Assembly: GCA_934270565.1 (NCBI GenBank)
Contig: CAKQPR010000002.1
Location: 1 to 64,000, forward strand
DNA length: 64,000 nt
Direction: 5' to 3'
DNA from: an uncultured Clostridia bacterium
GTDB lineage: Bacteria > Bacillota > Clostridia > Christensenellales > Pumilibacteraceae
Shown here: positions 33,982-42,535 of the stretch, one piece after another
Layout: every line of letters starts with the position of its first letter
Numbering within the stretch: position 1 is the first letter of the stretch
Position numbers and translations under genes: made by a program
Notes under the pieces: model-generated
Database searches by the model: none
What the model saw: only the letters and a program-made list of their open reading frames with translations
What the model was told of the DNA's origin: nothing

Positions 33982-35310
33982 TCAGCTTAAAAACTCGTTG
34001 TAAAGCGCGGTAATCGCGGTTTCGTAGTCCTTGTTTTCCACGCCTACGATAATATTGAGCTCGCTCGAGCCCTGATCGATCATACGAATGTTCACGTCAG
34101 CGTTCGCAAGGCTGCTGCAGACTTTGGTTGCAGTACCTTTTCTGCGGTTCATACCGTGACCCACTATCGCGATAAGCGCAAGGTTACGGTCGATATCGAT
34201 CGTGTCGGGATTGCAAACCTCTTTGATTCCGTCAATCACGCGATCGAGCGCTTCGTCGTTATGATCCGAGCTGTCGAGAATAACCGAAAGCGTGTCGATA
34301 CCGCTCGGAAGATGCTCGATACAAAGCCCGTTGCGCTCTATAACCTCGAGGACCTTACGCACGAAACTGATATCGCTTTTCATCATCGACTTTTCGATAT
34401 TTACGGCGATAAAGTCGCGTTTACCCGCAATACCGGTAACCACGCTGTCTGCACGCTCGTAAGCTCCCGAAAAATACTTTTTCGTCGGAACGATCATAGT
34501 GCCCTTCGCCGACGGATTGAACGTGTTGCGGATATGAATGGGAATATCGTTTTTGCGGACGGGGAAAATCGATTCGGGATGGAGCACGTTCGCGCCCATA
34601 TACGAAAGCTCGCGAAGCTCTTTGTATGTAATGAGCTCCATAATTTCGGGGTTAGCGACGATGCGCGGATCGCATTTCATAAAGCCGTCAACGTCCGTCC
34701 AGTTCTCGTAAATGCTCGCGTAAACCGCGCGCGCCACGATCGATCCCGAAATATCCGAGCCGCCGCGCGAAAACGTCTTGATTTCGCCCTTGTCGGTCGC
34801 GCCGTAAAACCCGGGAATTACCGCGTATTTAACCGAACGAAGCATCGCCTTTGCGTAAGCGTTAGTCTCTTCGGCGAGGAAATTTCCGTTTTCGTCGAAG
34901 CGCACGAAGTCTTTCGCGTCGATAAACTTCCAGCCGAGAAGCGCCGCAAGCACTTTCGCGCTGAGGTATTCGCCGCGGCTTGCGACGTAATCGCGCGTTG
35001 CGTTGTCGGTAAGCGCGCCTGTAATTTCTTCGTAATCGCGGGTAAGGTCGAGATCGATACCGAGTTCGGAAATAATTCCGTCGAACCGATTTTTCACAGG
35101 CTCGAAAGCGCCGCTCGCCGAATGACCGTGTTTAACCTTGTCGAGCGCGGCATACAGCAAATCGGTGACTTTGGTATCCGTTTTTTCGCGTTTCCCGGGT
35201 GCGGAAACAACGACGTATCCGACGGACGGATCGCTTAAAATAATGTCCTTGACTCTCTTGATGCAATCGGCGTTTGCCATACTCGTGCCGCCGAACTTAG
35301 CTACCTTCAT
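33982..35310 (-). CDS. lysC: Aspartate kinase
   Basis: Phosphorylates aspartate at the entry to the lysine, threonine, methionine and diaminopimelate pathways. The N-terminal KFGGTSMA motif and the kinase core with SRGGSDISGSIVA and TDVDGFMKCDPR are followed by two C-terminal ACT domains (from about 305) that give feedback control by amino acids. Length is 442 residues, like the monofunctional YclM-type enzymes. ATG 35310 follows AAAGG. It is the last gene of the cdaA operon. No riboswitch is visible near it. Confidence 0.95.
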   Translation of the reverse strand: MKVAKFGGTSMANADCIKRVKDIILSDPSVGYVVVSAPGKREKTDTKVTDLLYAALDKVKHGHSASGAFEPVKNRFDGIISELGIDLDLTRDYEEITGALTDNATRDYVASRGEYLSAKVLAALLGWKFIDAKDFVRFDENGNFLAEETNAYAKAMLRSVKYAVIPGFYGATDKGEIKTFSRGGSDISGSIVARAVYASIYENWTDVDGFMKCDPRIVANPEIMELITYKELRELSYMGANVLHPESIFPVRKNDIPIHIRNTFNPSAKGTMIVPTKKYFSGAYERADSVVTGIAGKRDFIAVNIEKSMMKSDISFVRKVLEVIERNGLCIEHLPSGIDTLSVILDSSDHNDEALDRVIDGIKEVCNPDTIDIDRNLALIAIVGHGMNRRKGTATKVCSSLANADVNIRMIDQGSSELNIIVGVENKDYETAITALYNEFLS

Positions 35311-35311
35311 A

Positions 35312-36484
35312 TTATTTTACCTTTCTGGCTTCGATGTAATACCTCTTCTCGTTCGCCTCGCCCATCGAGAACGTTTTGCGCGGAAGGGTTCCGTTTTTGA
35401 CTATGTATGTAAAGAAAGAGTTTTTATCGATCGGTTTGAGCTCGATCCCGACGGCGCCGCCGCGCGCGCAAATCTTTTTAAGATCGTCCGCGCCGTGAAC
35501 GTAATCCACCGTAAGACCGTTTTCCTTGACGTAATCGTCTATAAAAGCCTGAATTTTCTTCACGCCGTCGATCGGATCGGACGGGAAAGAAATCGTCTGA
35601 GCTTCGGCTCCGACGTAAATCGTCGTTTCGCTCGTCTCACCGCTCATCGCGGATTTAAGCGCCTCGACGAATTTTTTGTCCGCGCCGAACACAACCCTGT
35701 GGATCGGCTCGAATTTAAGTCCTTCGTCGAAGATATTCACAACCTCTACGAGCGCGTAACCGGACAACGGGTTCTCGGGATCGGAACATGCTTTTGCCGT
35801 CGCGAGAGAGTGGTTTCCGTCGCCCACCAGAAAAGCGAGTTTTTCGCCGTACTTACTCTCGCTCTTCGCGATCAGCACGTCGAGCGCTTTCTCTACGCGG
35901 GCGGTATCGGTTACGGCATAACCGGTGACGTGTCCGCCGTTTCCGTTAAGATCGCCGTCATAAAGAACTTCCGAAACTTCCGATTTAAGCGGTTCGATAA
36001 CCGTTCTTTCGGGATCGTCGATAAGCAGCATTATGTGCGGCAATTCGAGCGGACAGTTTTTTCTGATTTTAACCCGAGGCGGAATTCTCGATTCGACAAG
36101 ACCCTCGGTTGCGCGTATAAGCGATTTCACGCCTTTTTCGACCGAATAATCGGAAAGATCGACAAGGCACATAAGTCCGTAGCGAACGTTGCCGTAAGGC
36201 GTGGAACGCTTGACGAGGACCGTACCTTCCACCTCTTTGAAAATTCCGCCGCTAAGGTATTCGTTTTGTTTCGCAATAATATTTTCTATGCGGGTTTCGT
36301 CGTCTTTTCCGAGGTAAACTTCGGGAAAAACAAGTCTGAGCGTCGTCGGATCGACGACCGAATTTTCGATCCCATTCCAGTAATCGGGATCGGACGTGTA
36401 CTGATCGCAGGCAACGACCGCCCAGTTTTTGACGTCGGTGTTTTTCGGCAGCAGAATTTCGCCGAATTTATAGCATTTTTTCAT
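35312..36484 (-). CDS. DUF1015 family protein
   Basis: 390-residue soluble protein of the DUF1015 family (HNH-like/ParB-like), whose function is not established. Hallmarks are WAVVACDQYTSDPDYW near the start, RYGLMCLVDL and FLVGDGNHSLATAKA in the middle. ATG 36484, preceded by GGTGGGG, overlaps the stop of the small CdaR-like gene (TTATGA). Some family members are predicted kinases or serine-phosphate enzymes; I cannot decide. Confidence 0.85.
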   Translation of the reverse strand: MKKCYKFGEILLPKNTDVKNWAVVACDQYTSDPDYWNGIENSVVDPTTLRLVFPEVYLGKDDETRIENIIAKQNEYLSGGIFKEVEGTVLVKRSTPYGNVRYGLMCLVDLSDYSVEKGVKSLIRATEGLVESRIPPRVKIRKNCPLELPHIMLLIDDPERTVIEPLKSEVSEVLYDGDLNGNGGHVTGYAVTDTARVEKALDVLIAKSESKYGEKLAFLVGDGNHSLATAKACSDPENPLSGYALVEVVNIFDEGLKFEPIHRVVFGADKKFVEALKSAMSGETSETTIYVGAEAQTISFPSDPIDGVKKIQAFIDDYVKENGLTVDYVHGADDLKKICARGGAVGIELKPIDKNSFFTYIVKNGTLPRKTFSMGEANEKRYYIEARKVK

Positions 36485-36618
36485 AACCCCACCGTCAGCA
36501 ACCACACCAGAAGCCCGAGACCTACGGCAAGCAGTTTATATCCTATATTATGCACGAACACGGCGCGAACGAACTTTCCGAATCCGCTTTGTTCTTTTTT
36601 CTCGTTGTTTTCGTCCAT
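36481..36618 (-). CDS. 45-residue CdaR/YbbR-like membrane anchor (truncated)
   Basis: Small gene with an excellent ribosome-binding site (AGGAGG 5 bases before ATG). A charged N-terminal tail of about 20 residues is followed by one transmembrane helix, NIGYKLLAVGLGLLVW, the pattern that opens CdaR (YbbR) proteins, and it stops right after the helix. CdaR normally continues with several YbbR domains that bind and control CdaA. It lies 2 bases after cdaA and overlaps DUF1015, exactly where cdaR belongs. Either a remnant or a minimal regulator; intact translation signals favour a working peptide. Confidence 0.7.
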   Translation of the reverse strand: MDENNEKKEQSGFGKFVRAVFVHNIGYKLLAVGLGLLVWLLTVGL

Positions 36619-36620
36619 TT

Positions 36621-37487
36621 TTACCTCCTGTGAAGCGTCTTACCGTGTTTTTTCACACTTCCGACCGCTTTGAGCCCGTAAATCTGTTCGAGTACGTCGG
36701 TAAGCATATGCGAGTCGAAATAGCGTTGTATTTCGCCGTTGCGGGCAACCGAAATAATACCTGTTTCTTCGGATACGATGATTGCGAGATGGTTGTACTG
36801 TTCGGTAATACCGATAGCCGCGCGATGACGCGTTCCGAGCTCTTTATCGAGGTCGGATTTTTCGGTAAGCGGCAGGAAGCACCCCGCCGCAAGTATCTTG
36901 TTTCCTCTGATATACACGGCGCCGTCGTGAAGCGGAGCTTTCGTATTGAAAATACATTCGATAAGCGGGCAGCTTAGCTCGGCGTCAAGCCGCGTTCCGC
37001 TGTCGAGAATCTGTTCGGGAATATTGTCGGGAGCGATAATGATCAGCGCGCCCACGTCCTTTTTCGACATATACTGCGTGGCGCGCACTATTTCGTCGAT
37101 CGCCGCGTGAAGCTCTTCGTCCGAGCAGTCGTAAACCGTATTATAAGAAGTCTGCGCACTCGACGGGCTCGCAAGCTTCCACAGAATACGTTTGACGTTC
37201 GGCGCGAACAAAATCAGCACCGCAAGTACCAGAAGCAGCAACATATTGCCGAAAACCTTACCGGCGACCGGCATATTGACTATTCTCGACCCCGCGATCG
37301 AGCCGAACACAAGCAAAATCGCAAGATGTTTGATCAGCCGTTCGGCGTTGTTCTTCTTCAGAAAAACAATCAGCGCGTAAACGAGAACGATCGTCACGAT
37401 GATATCGAGAATGCTTAAAATCACGTTTTTCGGCGTGGAAAAAGCCGCTTTTATATTATATGAAAAATACGCCCAGATCTGAGACAT
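36621..37487 (-). CDS. cdaA: Diadenylate cyclase CdaA
   Basis: Makes c-di-AMP from two ATP at the membrane, a messenger in osmotic and cell-wall control. Three N-terminal transmembrane helices (about 20-43, 52-68, 76-97) precede the DAC domain with D188-G-A190 (LHDGAVYI) and G218-TRHR222. Length is 288 residues, normal. GAGGT precedes ATG 37487. The usual neighbours are cdaR and glmM; here a 45-residue CdaR-like gene follows and glmM is absent. Confidence 0.96.
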   Translation of the reverse strand: MSQIWAYFSYNIKAAFSTPKNVILSILDIIVTIVLVYALIVFLKKNNAERLIKHLAILLVFGSIAGSRIVNMPVAGKVFGNMLLLLVLAVLILFAPNVKRILWKLASPSSAQTSYNTVYDCSDEELHAAIDEIVRATQYMSKKDVGALIIIAPDNIPEQILDSGTRLDAELSCPLIECIFNTKAPLHDGAVYIRGNKILAAGCFLPLTEKSDLDKELGTRHRAAIGITEQYNHLAIIVSEETGIISVARNGEIQRYFDSHMLTDVLEQIYGLKAVGSVKKHGKTLHRR

Positions 37488-37515
37488 AACATACCTCGCA
37501 GTAGTTTACGGTTTC

Positions 37516-37544
37516 ATTATACAATTTTTACCGAAATTTAGCAA
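37516..37544 (-). promoter_or_regulatory. Promoter of the cdaA operon
   Basis: Minus strand TTGCTA (37539-37544), 17-base spacer, TATAAT (37516-37521), 29 bases upstream of the cdaA start. Confidence 0.75.
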
Positions 37545-37581
37545 CAAAATTACACCGTCTGCGCCGCTTTTTTAGCAAATT

Positions 37582-38886
37582 TTAATTATTGTCGTCCGCA
37601 AACGGATCGTTTTTGTCCTCTTTCTCGTCGCGGATATCGACGATTACGTCGCCCTCGCCCGCGTCCTCGTATTCCGGACCGAAAACGGCGATCTTAACCG
37701 TTCCGCGAGGTTGACCTCCTCCGATATTGTCCGAACCGTGCTTTTTGGCGAGCTTTTTGACTACGACGATAAGCGCCACGCAAAGCACGATAATCAGCCC
37801 GAGATACGCAAGGTAGGCAAAGTACCCGCCGTTAAAGAAGCCGTACCCTTCTCCCGATGTGAACTTTTCGGAAGCCGCCGCAAACCTCGGATCGGTAATC
37901 GCTCCGAACACGAGCGAAGCGGTATCTTTCGCAACGGAAGCGAATTCGGCGTGATTTGTCGTAAAATCGGCGTAATTGTCGTATTCGGGAACGAAATAAC
38001 CGAATTCGTCGGTATTCCAGCCGAACAGGCTTACGACGGGAATATTACGCGAAATGAATTCCGCCGCGCCCGAAAGCTGTCCGTAATCGGAATACTCACT
38101 CGTTCCGGTAAGTCCTATCGGCAGAACGGGAGCGGTTTTCGAAAGCCCCGAAAACGTCGTATCGTAACTCTCGCCGCCGCTCACGAACACGCCCTGCTGA
38201 ACGGTATTTACGACGTCCGAATAAACGTTGATTTTGTTTCCGACAATCGTTTCGAGATTTACCGCAAGCAGAATATCGTCGGTCGAACGTTTCCATTCGC
38301 TAAGGTATTTCGCCGTACCCGAGAATGCGTACTCGTCCGAACCCGTAAACACAAAATCGACTGTGAAATCGAGCTCGGGCGCGTTGGTCGCAAATGCTTC
38401 GGCGATCGAAATAAGAGTAACGACGCCCGTCGCGTTGTCCGCGATCCCCGACGAACCGTTGCCGGTAACGCCCGCCGCCTCTATCTTGCCGAACATATTA
38501 TCGTAATGCGCGAGGATCGCGACGCGCTTTTCTTTGCCCGCGTTATAAGTCGCTATCACGTTCACGGCGCTGACGGAAGCCGAGCCGCTCGTCGTTGCAA
38601 CGGAAATCGAATAGTCTTGCTTTTCGGTCTCGTATCCACACGCCGACAGTCGCGAAACGATATACTCGCCCGCCGCTTTGCCGCCGTCAGAAAACGCCGT
38701 TCTGTCTTTGTTTTTGTCCTCGCCGTTTTCGTCTTTTCCGACAAAATCCGACAATTCCTTATTGTAGTCGAACGTTTCGAATTTCCCGGAAGCGTTTTCC
38801 GGAACATATGCCGCTTTTGAATTCGCGCACCCTGCCGCCGCGAACGCAACGATCAACGAAAGCACAACCGCAAGTATCTTTTTCAT
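37582..38886 (-). CDS. M28 family metallopeptidase, lipoprotein with C-terminal transmembrane helix
   Basis: Zn aminopeptidase-like protein of 434 residues. A signal with lipobox FAAAGC (Cys20) is followed by the M28 domain with Zn-site motifs AHYDNM, GIADNATGVV and FTGSDEYAFSGT. Unusually, a transmembrane helix follows near 350-373, and then a basic and acidic cytoplasmic tail, so the catalytic domain would be tethered at both ends. ATG 38886 overlaps the upstream stop (ATGA). The substrate is probably extracellular peptides, but this is inferred from the family only. Confidence 0.85.
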   Translation of the reverse strand: MKKILAVVLSLIVAFAAAGCANSKAAYVPENASGKFETFDYNKELSDFVGKDENGEDKNKDRTAFSDGGKAAGEYIVSRLSACGYETEKQDYSISVATTSGSASVSAVNVIATYNAGKEKRVAILAHYDNMFGKIEAAGVTGNGSSGIADNATGVVTLISIAEAFATNAPELDFTVDFVFTGSDEYAFSGTAKYLSEWKRSTDDILLAVNLETIVGNKINVYSDVVNTVQQGVFVSGGESYDTTFSGLSKTAPVLPIGLTGTSEYSDYGQLSGAAEFISRNIPVVSLFGWNTDEFGYFVPEYDNYADFTTNHAEFASVAKDTASLVFGAITDPRFAAASEKFTSGEGYGFFNGGYFAYLAYLGLIIVLCVALIVVVKKLAKKHGSDNIGGGQPRGTVKIAVFGPEYEDAGEGDVIVDIRDEKEDKNDPFADDNN

Positions 38887-39440
38887 GCGAGCACCCCCGA
38901 AACAAGCGATATCGCGGCAATCAGTCCGTACAGAACGAGAAACGTACTGCCGAGGTACATCGTCACCTTAGGATAAAGCGCGGTCGGATAATAATTGCGG
39001 CACGCGTAAACGATAAATATCGCGAAGAACGCCGCGCACCAGATAAAGTCGAAGAAGATTTCGCCGTAAGAAACGATCGCGGGGAACGCGAAGTACAATA
39101 GCTTCGTAAGTCCGGACATAAGATAAGCCGCCGCGAAGAACCAACGCATATCGCGCCGAAGGTCGAATGCGGTCTTACCGAGCCGAACGACCGAAAACCG
39201 ACACACGAAAAACGTTACGAATTCGTATTCGATAAGCCCCACTATCGCGGCGAACAGGTACGCGAGCAAATCGTTAAGCTGCGCGAGCCCGCTGTAAGAC
39301 AGCAGCGCGAGAATTCCGCGCGTCGAATAAAAGCCCGAAAAACCAGTCGCGAGCGCGATAAGAACAATCGGCACCGCCGCGGGTATCTTCTTATTTCTTA
39401 TAAACGCAAGAAACGGTTTCTTGCTTTCGTTATTCTCCAT
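38883..39440 (-). CDS. Polytopic membrane protein of unknown function
   Basis: 185 residues with about five hydrophobic segments (roughly 19-40, 55-80, 98-115, 125-145, 160-182) and a basic N-terminal tail. I do not recognise a family. AAGGAG precedes ATG 39440. It overlaps the M28 peptidase by 4 bases and follows holA by 9 bases, so the three are probably cotranscribed; a role as partner of the peptidase is a guess. Confidence 0.75.
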   Translation of the reverse strand: MENNESKKPFLAFIRNKKIPAAVPIVLIALATGFSGFYSTRGILALLSYSGLAQLNDLLAYLFAAIVGLIEYEFVTFFVCRFSVVRLGKTAFDLRRDMRWFFAAAYLMSGLTKLLYFAFPAIVSYGEIFFDFIWCAAFFAIFIVYACRNYYPTALYPKVTMYLGSTFLVLYGLIAAISLVSGVLA

Positions 39441-39449
39441 AGTTTCTCC

Positions 39450-40397
39450 TTAACCGTCCGAAAGCGTTCCGCAAACGAACGCCGTCAACGAAGTTTTGTC
39501 GCTTGCCGCGCTTGTTTTCATCTGAAAATCGAGCTCGCCGAGCGCATTCGTTATCGCAAGCAGTCTGCGCGGCGAAAACGAAGCGGCTTGCCTCACTGCC
39601 ATCTTAGCCGCGTAATCTTTGATTTTGAGATCGGTTGCGAGCGTCGGTGACGAAGAATTGAGCGACGCGAACAAAAGCCGTCTGAAATGGTTGAACAACA
39701 TTCCCGTAAGCGCTACGGGCGCGTTGTTTTCCGCAAGCAGTTTATTGAGAATGTTCATCGCCTTTTCGCTGTTTTTTGTGGCGATGGCTTCGCTGAGCTC
39801 GAAAATTTTATACTCTTCGTCGGGCGAAACGAGGTTTTCCACCGTCTCCTCGGTTATTTCCTCTCCCGCCGAATAGCTCACGAGCTTACTCAGCTCGCCG
39901 CTTATCCTGTTCATATCGCGGTTGCAGTATTCGGCTAAAAGCCGCGCCGCGCCCGCCGTAACCGCCGTACCTTCCGAAGCCGCTTTCCTCGTTATCCAGT
40001 TCGAGAGATACGCCGCATCGAGACGGTTGCAATCCACCGTTATAAGATCCTTTATTATCGGATTGAGATTGTGCGTAAGCGCTCCCGTAAAGATAAGCAC
40101 CGACGAGGGATTAGGATATGTCAGATATTTTTTAAACGGCTCGACGTCGCCCGAAAAGTCCGCGACCGTGACTACCCTCTTGTCCGCAAGCATGGGCGAA
40201 CTGTTGAGCGCGTTCACGATGTCCGCGGATTTTGCGCTGCCCTGAAACGCCGTATAGTTAAGATCGGGAAAACTGCCAGTAAGCGTGCGGAAAAAACCGA
40301 CAGCGCTTTTTACTATAAACGCGTCGTCGCCCGAAATAAGATACGCGGGAGCAAGCTCGCCGCCGAGTATGTGTTTTTTCAATTCGACGAATTTCAA
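39450..40397 (-). CDS. holA: DNA polymerase III delta subunit
   Basis: Clamp-loader subunit that opens the beta sliding clamp. AYLISGDDAFIVKSAV at the start (a degenerate P-loop region), VVTVADFSG and the C-terminal collar helices (ALTGMLFNHFRRLLFA) are typical. Length is 315 residues, normal. The start is TTG 40397, preceded by GAGGCGG; no ATG is available upstream. Confidence 0.9.
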   Translation of the reverse strand: MKFVELKKHILGGELAPAYLISGDDAFIVKSAVGFFRTLTGSFPDLNYTAFQGSAKSADIVNALNSSPMLADKRVVTVADFSGDVEPFKKYLTYPNPSSVLIFTGALTHNLNPIIKDLITVDCNRLDAAYLSNWITRKAASEGTAVTAGAARLLAEYCNRDMNRISGELSKLVSYSAGEEITEETVENLVSPDEEYKIFELSEAIATKNSEKAMNILNKLLAENNAPVALTGMLFNHFRRLLFASLNSSSPTLATDLKIKDYAAKMAVRQAASFSPRRLLAITNALGELDFQMKTSAASDKTSLTAFVCGTLSDG

Positions 40398-40435
40398 ATC
40401 GTTCCGCCTCGAAAGTACTTCAAATTATATTGTAA

Positions 40436-40469
40436 TATAAAAAGCGGAAATTTGCAATTAAATTTCCGC
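40436..40469 (-). terminator. Terminator after the DUF421/DUF4363 genes
   Basis: GCGGAAATTT (40444-40453) pairs with AAATTTCCGC (40460-40469) around a 6-base loop and is followed on the minus strand by TTTTTATATT. Confidence 0.9.
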
Positions 40470-40483
40470 GTAAATAACGATTT

Positions 40484-40876
40484 TCACAATAAGTTCGGCA
40501 AAAGCACATACGTTTCAACCGCGAGATCGTCTGCAAGCTCGCGCGCGCTTACGGCGTAAGCGATCGAATCTTCGTAACCCCCGCACTCCGCGTAAGCCCT
40601 CACGGTATACAGTCTGTCCTCGAACCCGCGTACCGTCGAATGGTTGGAAGTCATTCGCGCAAACGACCGCCACTTTTCCCATTCGGCAATGAACTCGTCC
40701 GCCTTTTTCAGCGCTTTTCCGTCCGAAAAATCATCGGGATTTTCGCGCACTATCGCCTCGAATTCGCTTATCTGAGCCGAAAGCCTTCGGTACAGCGACG
40801 AGCTTATAACGCTTTCCGCGATCCCGAGCCCCACTATCGCCGCCAGAAATGCGGACACGATTATCATTCGTTTCAT
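40484..40876 (-). CDS. DUF4363 family protein
   Basis: 130 residues with one N-terminal transmembrane helix (about 4-22) and a helical outer domain (ISEFEAIVRENPDDFSDGKALKKADEFIAEWEKW), typical of DUF4363. GGGAGG precedes ATG 40876, which lies one base after the DUF421 stop. The pair is commonly found together in sporulating Clostridia; function is unknown. Confidence 0.85.
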   Translation of the reverse strand: MKRMIIVSAFLAAIVGLGIAESVISSSLYRRLSAQISEFEAIVRENPDDFSDGKALKKADEFIAEWEKWRSFARMTSNHSTVRGFEDRLYTVRAYAECGGYEDSIAYAVSARELADDLAVETYVLLPNLL

Positions 40877-40877
40877 C

Positions 40878-41570
40878 TTACCACCTCCCGCCGTCCACGG
40901 TGGCTTTCATATCGAAGCTTTTACCGTCCTTAGGAGCAACGTAACAAACGCCGTTTTGTCTGACGTCGAGATAAAGAATACGGCTCACGTCGTCCACTCC
41001 GTTCTTTTCGAGCTCGGCGACGATTTCGTCCTTGTCGGCGCGGCAGAGTTCGAGGTTTTCCTCGCTCCATTTGCCGTCCGTTACGAGCGAAACGGGCAAT
41101 ACGGGCGGCTCGATAACCGTCGGATCGGACGGCTTTTCGATCACGCACAGATTGCCGTTCGTCTCGAATATCGCGTAGGCTATTTCGCTGAAATCGGGAT
41201 ACCCGGCGCCTCTCGAAGCTTCGATAAGGTCGTTGATATTCATATTCAGCATTTTCAGATTTTCGTAATTGATACCGTCCTTGTCGATTACGATCACGGA
41301 GCTTCCGCTGATTATCTTGCGGGCGGCAAGGCTTTTCCTCGCGATCGTCGAAATCAGTATCTGCAAAAATCCGAGCGTGACAATGGGCACTACTCCGGCG
41401 TAGAACGGTATATACGGATCGTTCATCGGGATGCACGCGACCTCGGCGATAATGAGCGTAATCACAAGCTCGAACGGCTGCATTTCGCCGAGCTGTCGCT
41501 TTCCCATCAGCCGGACGACGTACCACACAAGAAAGAAAGTTATTACGGATTTTAACAAAACTACCAGCAT
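40878..41570 (-). CDS. DUF421 family membrane protein (YetF-like)
   Basis: 230 residues: three N-terminal transmembrane helices (about 3-20, 33-52, 60-78, with YVVRLMGKRQLGEMQPFELVITL, the family signature) and a soluble C-terminal domain with SVIVIDKDGINYENLKMLNMNINDLIEASR. ATG 41570 is the family start, but no ribosome-binding site is visible; a weak AATACT lies 7 bases upstream. Related YetF/YdfS proteins have been linked to spores, but the activity is unknown. Confidence 0.88.
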   Translation of the reverse strand: MLVVLLKSVITFFLVWYVVRLMGKRQLGEMQPFELVITLIIAEVACIPMNDPYIPFYAGVVPIVTLGFLQILISTIARKSLAARKIISGSSVIVIDKDGINYENLKMLNMNINDLIEASRGAGYPDFSEIAYAIFETNGNLCVIEKPSDPTVIEPPVLPVSLVTDGKWSEENLELCRADKDEIVAELEKNGVDDVSRILYLDVRQNGVCYVAPKDGKSFDMKATVDGGRW

Positions 41571-41621
41571 ACCGTGAAGTATTGCCGATCCGAAAAAACT
41601 TAAACGCGCGAATTTTAAAAT

Positions 41622-41651
41622 AAAAAACGGCGCGAAGCTCGTCCGCACCGT
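41622..41651 (-). terminator. Terminator after the DUF1292 gene
   Basis: ACGGCGCG (41627-41634) pairs with CGCACCGT (41644-41651) with one G-U pair, followed on the minus strand by TTTTTTATTTT. Confidence 0.85.
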
Positions 41652-41667
41652 CTTTACGTCAATAATC

Positions 41668-42048
41668 TTAATGCTTGCACTCGTCGCAACCGCACTCGTG
41701 ATCGTGGTCGTGATCGCAGCAGTCGTGACCGCATTCTTCGCAACCGCATCCGCATTCGTGATCGGCAGCGCAACGAAGGTATTCGTCGAATACCGCGTTA
41801 AGAAGCTCTTCGTCCTGAACGGGCTCGAAGCTGTCCTCTCCGTCCTCACCCTCGACGATCTTGAAAATGAGCACGTCGCCCTCTTCGAGACCTTCCATCG
41901 GCTCGACGGGCTCTAAGAGCGCGTAAAAATCACCTTCGTGATCTATGCAAGCCACCTCGTAAAAATCTACCGGATTTTCGTTCTCGTCGTAAAGCGTAAC
42001 GACTTCTTCGTCCTCGAAAACCTCTACGTTCTCTTTCTCTTCGTTCAT
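41668..42048 (-). CDS. DUF1292 family protein with Cys/His-rich C-terminal tail
   Basis: 126 residues. The first ~90 form the DUF1292 domain (VVTLYDENENPVDFYEVACIDHEGDFYALLEP). The last ~30 residues are an unusual tail packed with Cys, His and Asp (ECGCGCEECGHDCCDHDHDH and on), which looks like a metal-binding or metal-storage segment. DUF1292 proteins commonly accompany ruvX, as here: the start overlaps the ruvX stop by 4 bases. AAGGAG precedes ATG 42048. The domain's function is not known. Confidence 0.88.
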   Translation of the reverse strand: MNEEKENVEVFEDEEVVTLYDENENPVDFYEVACIDHEGDFYALLEPVEPMEGLEEGDVLIFKIVEGEDGEDSFEPVQDEELLNAVFDEYLRCAADHECGCGCEECGHDCCDHDHDHECGCDECKH

Positions 42049-42479
42049 AAATTTTCTCCTTGTTTTGTTTTTTTATAAGAGTCAAGATAGCTTTGAAGAA
42101 TAATCGCCGCGGCTATCCTGTCTACTAACCCTTTGCGTTTCGACTTACTGACGTTCGCTTCGTCCATGCGCTCGTCCGCCTCGACCGACGTGAGCCGTTC
42201 GTCGAAATAAACGACCTCGATCCCCGAAACCTTTTCGAGCACTTTCCCGAACGACCTCGTTTTCGAAGCCCGCGCGCCTTCGCTACCGTCCATATTGAGA
42301 GGAAGTCCGACGACGATCCGTTCCGCGTTTTCGGCTTTTGCGATAGCGGCGATCGCGTCTATGTTCTTTCGCATGCTTTCCGACCTGATCGTGTCCCGCG
42401 CGGTGGCAAGAATTTCGAGCTCGTCGCAAGTCGCGACGCCTATTCTCGCGTCGCCGTAATCAACGCCTAACATTCTCAT
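42045..42479 (-). CDS. ruvX: RuvX/YqgF family Holliday junction resolvase-like protein
   Basis: RNase H-fold protein of 144 residues implicated in 16S rRNA 5' end processing and in Holliday junction resolution. LGVDYGDARIGVAT at the start carries the first catalytic Asp, VVGLPLNMDG and VVYFDERLTSVEA the others, with a last Asp in GLVDRIAAAIILQSYL. There is no ribosome-binding site: ATG 42479 lies exactly at the predicted transcription start. A second ATG at 42473 would have a 6-base leader. Confidence 0.92.
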   Translation of the reverse strand: MRMLGVDYGDARIGVATCDELEILATARDTIRSESMRKNIDAIAAIAKAENAERIVVGLPLNMDGSEGARASKTRSFGKVLEKVSGIEVVYFDERLTSVEADERMDEANVSKSKRKGLVDRIAAAIILQSYLDSYKKTKQGENL

Positions 42480-42485
42480 ACGGTT

Positions 42486-42513
42486 ATTATACCATATTTT
42501 TTGCTAATGTCAA
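42486..42513 (-). promoter_or_regulatory. ruvX promoter, positioned for a leaderless mRNA
   Basis: Minus strand TTGACA (42508-42513), 16-base spacer, TATAAT (42486-42491), with an extended TGG before the -10. Only AACCGT separates TATAAT from the ATG. Confidence 0.82.
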
Positions 42514-42535
42514 AATCTTTTGACGGCGTTTTCGT

